DNA of 64,000 bases from Dictyophora rubrovolvata (taxonomy: Eukaryota; Basidiomycota; Agaricomycetes; Phallales; Phallaceae): the NCBI GenBank assembly GCA_029959195.1, contig CP114119.1, positions 2,232,001 to 2,296,000 of the forward strand. Reading direction: 5' to 3'. Made by a program: the position numbers and the translations under genes. Positions 56,855-64,000 of the stretch are shown in pieces. Position 1 is the first letter of the stretch, and each line of letters opens with the position of its first letter. The notes under the pieces were generated by a model that was not told the DNA's origin, made no database searches, and was given only the letters and a program-made list of their open reading frames with translations.

Positions 56855-59200
56855 TTGGGCTCTTTCTTTTGGTAGCTGTTCTTTCTTGTCTGCATCATAT
56901 CTTATCCCAGTCTATTGCTCGTTTATGTTCTTTATGATTTTCCTCATAGTGTTTTCTCATAAGTACTCTGTTGTTCATCATTATTTAAACTTTTTGTGCA
57001 GACTGTTTTGTTCGTCATATTCCATATCATCAAGAAAGGCATTTGGACGCATTCTATATATGCATGTACTACATTCATCTTGCAATTTTACAGATTTAAC
57101 TTTCGACCAGTAAATACGATAGTTGGACACTCGATTCTCGATTGACTTGAAGCTGTCGAATTTTGCTCCGGAGATGTTATTTTTCATCAGTTTCAACTAC
57201 TAGGCTAATCCTATTACTGGTCCTGAAATTGCCGTATGATCAGCAATATTGCTTGACAACACCCTTTGTATTGATATGGAAGCGGAGAAAATGTATCTGC
57301 GGTGGTCCGACATTGTGGATTGCTGTCCTAAATTGGGTATTGTTATAATAAACTCTATAATATTGAAGTTGAAAGGAATCAGCTCGATATACTAAATTCC
57401 TGTCAGTGTTTCCGTCAGTCGAGAACTTGAAACATGAATTTGCTGATGATTTGACAGACAGATGGTATTATTTAACGTGTAAAGGACAAAGTACTAGAGA
57501 AGTCCTGTTAGAGACTCTGTGACACTTTGATCTGCAGCCGGTTTAATTTTTGAACATTGTACGTCAAATCAACTAAGAAGGTAGATAAAACCATGAATTA
57601 GACAGTGACGCAAGATCAGGACCAAACCAAAACGACAGCGGGAACTTTAACGCTGAGTCAGCTAGCGTTGACGTAAGTAAGCCACGGTGGTTTAGATCTT
57701 TCCCCGTTTCCATGTGAAAGTTTCAAAATGGAAAGAAACAAACTGCGAAACACTCAATTTCAGAATCTGGACTGAAGAATATGCCCAGAAAATCCTTCGC
57801 GTCCGTGGTCAACTACGCATCCACCAATCTTCAAAAGATAATGCATACTACGCCAAAAAAACCTAGCAGCCTCCGGTAACTAGCTGAGTCAAGGACCACA
57901 AACACCCCGATCCTCCTTGCCCAATTGAATGTGGGTCGCGAGATTAGGTGTTTGGCCCTTGATGATATCATCGCTACCTCCTAGTAGCCAGACGGCTAAT
58001 TGATCTTGGGGAATACCGTGAGGGCTTCATAATAAATGCTATTACACTAAAGCAGAGTATTATGTAGGTATCTGAACTTGACGTAACCTTGTCTCTACGA
58101 AGGGCAAAGCCAAATTTGAGTGATCTAGGCCATTCACCTCAACCTGAGGTTGCGTCAAAACCCAAAGGTGAAGCCATTTTGTGGCAATTTGAAGGGAGAG
58201 GTTAGCAAAGCTGCCCATGAAGCTATCCTCGATACCGCTTGGATTCGTTCCTCCCCAGGTTTCTCCTTTATACGCCGTTCCGCAATTGTTTAATAATACT
58301 AATTTACTCGCTGAAATTCAAAGGGCTGATTTGTCCGGTGACCGGGACTCCGGTCAAATAGCATTCTGACAACTGTGCCAAGTCCATCCCGTTCTGTGGC
58401 ATACTTACGGGATACGAGGTTTTTTATTTTTAACTATAAAACAACTAATGATTTTATAATTATCGATCTAAGTGAAGACAACTCATTTGGTAACCTTACT
58501 TGGGCCTGCATATCCACGCTGACGCAATAAGTGTCAGATTTGAATATTTCATTTGTCATGACATGGTAATTAATACAAAGTAATGAATTCCTAAAGTTAA
58601 TTTGGGTATCTGTCAGATAATGATTCTGGTTTGATGAGTCGTATTCAATATCAATTGGGTTTAAGCTGTTTTTTTCTGACCGAGACCAGGCTTTTATTGA
58701 GTCATTTAATCTTTATCTTTAGACTTGATCTTTATTCAACAAACGAAATATGTAGGGAGAAGTTTAAAAAGCACCACAGCTACTTCAAGGAAGTAGCTGC
58801 TGTGAAGCAACGTCATCATGAATAATCAGTACGTATCTCCCCAGGTACCCGAATGACAGATACATCACAGTCAGAAAGCCGTGTCAATTCCGGTTCCTCG
58901 AGTCTGGCAAAGATTCGGAATGTGATACACTATCTAACTCTGTAATCTCGACCAAAATCATGGTAAGTCCCTTGAGCTGAACATTTTGCATGATTGATAG
59001 GGCTTTTGTTACCACACAATGTGATGGCGAGAACCCATAGTGTAAGTATCCTGATCCAGTACTGCTAAACTTGTTCGCGATCCTGATATCGCAAAGAATG
59101 CTCTCGCCAAGTCACCCCGGCTAAAGCAATAAGCCTTACAACAAATTTGAAAAAGCATAGTACATATTTGGCAAATAAATCAGCCAAGAGTCTCTTAGAC
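56855..59200. other. Gene-poor region, no gene seen
   Basis: About 2.3 kb with many stops in all frames and no family signature in the short open frames. No repeat structure obvious by eye. Confidence 0.5.
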
Positions 59201-59875
59201 CTAAATTACTTTAGGAACTGCAGGGATCGCTCCTGGGATACTTCCAACGGCCAAGGTTTCTGCGCTGGTGTTGTCAATATTATTGTTATCTACACCCGTT
59301 AGGCCACCCGTAGCACCGGTGGATGTAATTCTAGAAAAAGTTCCAGAAAGCAACGAGAAAATTGTGATTAATGTTTTGTATCACAAAATGATAGTACTTA
59401 TTCCCACCTCATGATTGCATCACTAAGCGTATCGCATGCGATGATGGCCCCTGCCTGACCGACGACGGGCAAGGCAACACATTGGGTGTCTTGCCCGCAA
59501 GGTTGGGGAGATAATAATTGGTTGTCAAGGCACTTGAAAATGAAAGGGCTTTAGCATTCAGCCCGGTTGTATAGCTCTGGTATACAAACCTGGCTAACAC
59601 CAGTTCCTACGCAACTAGGTAAACCATCAGTCGGGCATGTATCACCCACTTGGGCGGTTAGAGCTGCGAGATTCAATTGTTGGGCAAGTTGAGCATTACC
59701 TGAGAGGTTGTTGACAGACTGAGAATAGCTATTCAGACGCGGTTTATATATATAACGTACTTAAGGCAAAGGAGTCGTTACTGTTCTGACGTGTAATGAG
59801 GTTGTTAAAGGGTACGGCGCCGACAAAGGATGAGGCGAAAGAAGCCACTAAAACCAGGGAAATGAAAGAAACCAT
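59201..59875 (-). CDS. Small secreted protein
   Basis: Multi-exon minus-strand gene of about 150 residues. The start at 59875 gives a clear signal peptide (MVSFISLVLVASFASSFVGA) followed by VPFNNLITRQNS, where Thr-Arg-Gln suggests a Kex2-like processing point. The mature part reads VNNLSGNAQLAQQLNLAALT, GDTCPTDGLPSCVGTGVSQ, then CLDNQLLSPQPCGQDTQC and GAIIACDTLSDAIMR, and ends AIPAVPKVI. Six or so cysteines could form disulfides. No family is recognised and the first intron boundary is not settled. Secreted proteins of this size are common in mushroom secretomes; an effector or wall role is only a guess. Confidence 0.65.
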
Positions 59876-61090
59876 TATAAGAATAGTACTATAAAAATAA
59901 TGAGAAGAAAGAGATTTTTTTTTGGAGAAAAGTCTGTTCAATAATCGGTTTGCTTTTATATGATATATTGGATGAGTGGGAGATTGCCGAGTATATGCCA
60001 TCAATCTGTCATCATTCCCATAGCCTTGTTGATTGTTCGAGGAGCGAAATAACAAGTTGAAAATCACTCTTTTCATCAACTATCCCTGACAGCCAACAAC
60101 AAGTCTGATTCCGCCTGTGCTCACGCTGATACAAATACCTCGCTGATGTTGTTATTGGTCGATTAGAAATTCGAGCACTGAAACAAAGTAGAGCATGCTC
60201 TGTATTTCGAGTCACCATAGAGCCATTATTGTCTATTGCCTGAGATTGTAATCCAACTTTGTGTAATAGTATCGATCCATGATAAATCATTAACCAAAGG
60301 GTGCGGAACACCACCTCAGACTATCAGACAGCGGTTATGACGGGGGGGGGGACACGGCATGAGAATTCATGTAAATTTCGCAATGCGTATCACAGAGAAA
60401 TCTATTTCGAGTATGCATATATCAGCCCCAAAGTTGAAGCTTGAGGGTTCGTAAAGCTTACAACTTTGTCTAAAAATAGAACTGGCGCATTGACAGTTAA
60501 ATATTACTTTGAAAAGACCACATACTTATCTTTTTCGGGGTTTATCAATAGCGTTCATGTTCCGTGTGCATTATCTGTCGGGCAACTTCCGAGGCCTCGT
60601 TATCAACTATCTCCGCATGAGTTCGCACCTGCTCGCTGGGATGCCCACCGAGTATCCCGATGTTGTACCCATACCGTTTTGAATTAAACATAAAGTTACT
60701 GGCACAAAATAAGGTTAGGGTGGGAATGACACATAAGCCAAATAATTACTCGTTAGGGGCGTGCTGAGATTTTGATATGCCAGTCTTCTAGGTTAGTGAT
60801 ATTACATCGATGGTGACTACAAAACTATGATGTAGGTAATTGAAAAGGTGCGCAGGGGTAGAATACGTTCAACATGAAAGAAATGCCAATGTAAGATGCA
60901 AGATGCAGTGAGTAAGCCATGCCGTAAAGGAAAGCCAAAATCTGGATAAGCGACCAATAACCTAATAATTGATGACGTAGAATCGAAGAAAGTTATGGAC
61001 CCATTCAAAGGTCGGAACGAAACAAACGAAGTCATGAGAAAAGAAAGAAAAGAAAAATGAAGTAAAAATAAATAGATTTTGGGAAATTGG
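59876..61090. other. Intergenic, no gene seen
   Basis: About 1.2 kb between the secreted-protein gene and the next minus-strand gene. A run of ten G bases lies near 60342. No gene supported. Confidence 0.5.
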
Positions 61091-62601
61091 TCATTCCATC
61101 AGGCTTAAACTACCAACGGCTTCTTCTGCGCCATCAATGCACTTCCTCGTCTTCTCGCGCTCCTTTTCCGAGTCTGAACCGCACCTGAGAGAAGCAAGTG
61201 GGGGGAGCCTGGCCACTGAACGTATGGTAGGACTACCGAATGAAGAGGGACGCATGATCGGGGATGATGCTGGCCGCATGACGGGGGAGGAGGTGACGGA
61301 ACGAGTGGAGCGAGGTATTGGGATTGGAATGGCTGGTGAATGTGAGTTGGATCCTGAACGGTTGTGAGGATGGTGATGTGCGTGAACAGCAGGCGAAACA
61401 GCCCGGCGCTTGGTTGCCATTGGGTATGGATCATATCGATCATCGACTGGTGGAGATAACATAGGCTCAGTATTCATTACATAACGGAAGAAAGAAATGA
61501 AATACTCACATTTACGTTTATTCGAGCGACAAGATGCAGGGGGAGGAGTTTCACGCCATTGTGTAGGCGAGCTAATTGCTGATAACGGTTGCTGTACAAA
61601 GAATGAGTGAGTGAAAAACGGTTGAACAGAGATTTACGGACCATATCAATGTCCATCATGAACCCGCTTGTAAAAGAGGTGTCAAGGGTCATTGGCTGGT
61701 CTTCGCCAGAACCACCGGAAATAGATGCTCCTGATCCAGAGGGGGTCACCGAGACGCTATGCACGCTGCCAGGCGCAGTAGTATTCTCGTCGTCATCGCT
61801 TCCGCTTTCATAGTCATTATTTAAATCGTCATCTCCAACAACAGCTTCTTCTGGGTAACGACCGCGGTCGAGCCACGAACGTGGTGTTCGAGGAACGTTT
61901 CTATTTATTGGAAAGCCGGCGTTAGAATAGGATGCGACGAGACGTTGGAATTGAGCTTCGGACTTCAATTCGGATTCAATTGGAGATTTGAGTTCAGTTT
62001 TTATATCGATGAGACGTGGCGGTTTGAGAGGAATGGAAGCTCGTCGGACGAGACGAGAGGTAGGAGTTTCAGGAAGGGAAAGAGTTAACGATGGTCCAAA
62101 CCGAAAATCAGCCGATTTTGACGTGGATGGAGTTTGGTCGTTGAAATCAAATGAAAGCAGTTTTGAAACAGTTTGAGATGCTGCTGCAGCTGACGATGAC
62201 GCTGGTGACGACGAGGATGACGACGCGGTGTTGGTGTCGGTATTCACGGTTTCCGAATTGATGGAAAACAAGGACCGCTTTGCGCGGAGAGGTGAAGAGG
62301 CAGAGAAGGAGCTAGCAAGTTTTCCCTCGGGGTGAAGATGAGAAGTAATAGGACTAGAAGCAAGCAGACTGGAACGTCGGAGACGGCGAAAGAAAGGGTT
62401 TATAGAGTCATCTAGTGATGACGCCGCCGACGGCGACGAAGGAGCAGAAGCTGAAGAACTAGGGATCAAGGCAAAGTCGGACAAAGACGTAGGGAGTGGG
62501 GACCTGTTTTCGATGAGATTTGTGTCGAGCATGTCGAGGTCGACGGCGGTGGGAGTGCTCAATGGAGGGTTAGCAGGAAAGGTACTTCCGCCCATTTCCA
62601 C
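61091..62601 (-). CDS. Conserved fungal protein of unknown function with C-terminal KRKFDDRYDPY motif
   Basis: Three exons, 62601-61638, 61578-61510 and 61446-61091, sum 1,389 nt, in frame, 462 residues. The first 300 residues are Ser-rich with short islands (INPFFRRLRRSSLLASSP, VSKLLSFDFNDQ, RLVRRASIPLKPPRLIDIK, EAQFQRLVASYSNAGFPINR, RTPRSWLDRGRYPEEA). The spliced C-terminal part reads SPTQWRETPPPASCRSNKRK, then KFDDRYDPYPMATKRRAVSP, then a His-rich stretch and SPVMRPASSPIMRP. I recall similar WRETPPP and KRRAVSP elements in other fungal proteins but cannot name the family. The basic motifs suggest nuclear location, and the many Ser-Pro and Thr-Pro sites suggest CDK or MAPK phosphorylation. 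Either of the first two ATG codons could be used. Confidence 0.75.
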
Positions 62602-64000
62602 CTTCCCGCTGAGTTTCTAGCCTGGCGTCTACGTCACGTGTTGTCGAAAGCCACCGTGATGGTCACCGGTGTCACATCCAGAACAGAAGGTTTATTTCGA
62701 AATCGTAATCACCGTCGTTTCCTCACAGACCTATCGCAGCTACCTTAATTTCTCAAGCTATAGATTCAGCTAGCTTCATATAACGAGTCCGAGCTCCTGG
62801 CAATCGTTTAAATTTAGACTTCTAGTTCCTAAATGTTCCATCTAACTTTGTGCCATCCAAGTGCCATCTCCAATTACAGGCTAGCCTTGCATAGCCTTTG
62901 TCTTGTCTCTTCTATTTTACTGGATGGATAGAATCTCTGCCACAGCCAAAACGTGAAAGTTACAATATATCCCATGCAGGAAGCACCCGGGCATTACTCA
63001 CTGCCAAAGTTAGATCGGATCCTGAAATTTCCTCGTTTCAAAGCAAGGTGAATATCGTCTTCTGGGAGTTTACCTATCTTTGAAATAAGCCATAGTTGGC
63101 TTTGAGTCTTTTTTTTACCACGGTATCTGTGCGGGTGCGCATGCTTCTTCGATCTCGCTCAAAGCCAGTCAAATCCCAACGATGGCAATAAGATTAGAAC
63201 TTGAACCCTCGAATATAAAAAGAGCGTGTGGGTCATTTATACCTGAATTGCTTACCTACTTGATTCGAAGTGCTAATGATTGGTGGTTCTCTGCATCCGA
63301 CTCTCGCATTCAACCACATTCAGCGCTCAGCAAATTACCGAGCTCCCACCGTTCTTTGATCTCCCTTGATTTCTCGAAGTTTCCCCCAAGAAAGAAACAC
63401 CAGGGTCCCTGATAATGAGCGTTGAGAAAGGGGTCAAAACTGAACCTTTAATTGCGGCCAGGTCAAAAACCTGTCATTCCGGGTCTGGCCTTGAAGTCCC
63501 CCAGCATTGCCTCACAAAATCAAAATTGGAAAAGCCGTTGTGGTTTAAGTTGAGATTTCGGATTTGTCATTGATTTAATGAATAATTTCTAAACTCTTTT
63601 CAAGTGCCAACGAGAGCTGACTAACGGAAGCAAAATAAAACCGGCACCATTCCATCCAATGAAGGGACCGGATCACTGACGCTCTCACCTGGCCTCATAA
63701 CCCGGCCCCTCACAGTCCGTCTACCCCGGTTTCAGCCTACCCAGCTTTATTGGATTGGCCTTGGAAAAAAACCAACATGAGTGCAGAAATCAACACAAAA
63801 AGCCCCGGCATCAAGGGCGTTAAGGACCCTTCTGTTTATTATGGTTAGCACCTCAACCCCCATGTATGTACTCTTTCCCCAGGCGCTTTGTTTATATCAA
63901 ATTGTCGCGTGTTACTGATAATCATCCAATAAAATGGCACTGAAACGGGCCTCCAAACTTCTTTGGCACCCCAAAGAATGGTTTCCGAGGTCTTAATCAG
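62602..64000. other. Gene-poor end of window
   Basis: About 1.4 kb with no supported gene or structural RNA. The first part is the promoter of the 462-residue protein. Confidence 0.45.

Noticed and set aside
57163-58825. Short plus-strand frames in the 57-59 kb gap
   Set aside because: No conserved motifs, no splice-linked partners and low complexity.
1-64000. tRNA, rRNA or CRISPR features
   Set aside because: I looked for cloverleaf-like B-box context and regular spaced repeats by eye and found none I could support. A tRNA scan was not possible.

Overview
The window is nuclear DNA of a filamentous fungus, most likely an agaricomycete (mushroom-forming basidiomycete). The signs are genes broken by many roughly 50-nt GT-AG introns, tightly packed housekeeping genes with mushroom-type sequence, a PacC/Rim101 factor, a DUR3 urea transporter, a sedolisin protease, and a decarboxylase relic that resembles the mushroom tryptophan decarboxylase PsiD. 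All calls come from reading translations and splice signals by eye. Where several exons were joined, the frame was followed across each junction when stated.

Left part, 0-17 kb, is accessory and decayed. It holds a phosphatase-fold protein that has lost its catalytic residues (442-1482), an orphan Cdc24-like PH-domain protein, a small SRPBCC protein, a frameshifted PsiD-like decarboxylase pseudogene (6.0-7.4 kb), a TPR-CCCH zinc-finger gene that looks normal, an unrecognised 181-aa gene (11.2-11.8 kb), a fossil fragment of the urea transporter (12.66-12.95 kb), and a GMC oxidoreductase relic (15.2-16.4 kb). Between them lie dispersed repeats, long palindromes, and six copies of a TGCCAA-NN-TTGGCA type palindrome. 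I read this stretch as a possible dead or dying metabolic cluster.

Middle part, 17-28 kb: DUR3 urea/polyamine transporter with paired GATA sites upstream, a GPI-anchored PLC-like phosphodiesterase, a FAR1/WRKY-GCM1-like zinc-finger protein, and a secreted S53 peptidase. Together they suggest nutrient scavenging and its control.

Right part, 28.6-57 kb, is a dense core block: Utp11 (ribosome biogenesis), an Lsb5-like VHS/GAT endocytic adaptor, mitochondrial seryl-tRNA synthetase divergent from an RFC clamp-loader subunit across only 48 bp, myosin regulatory light chain, an S9 peptidase, a second member of the degenerate phosphatase family, TAF1, PacC, Rrb1, and a 1,596-residue protein with a giant charged helix. 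The last part, 57-64 kb, holds a small secreted protein and a 462-residue nuclear-looking protein with a conserved C-terminal motif, and is otherwise gene-poor.

Most notable: the two degenerate phosphatase paralogues that share a Trp-containing P-loop, the PsiD-like pseudogene and its repeat environment, six PacC sites in the promoter of PacC itself, and an MluI cell-cycle box in the 48-bp promoter of the RFC gene.
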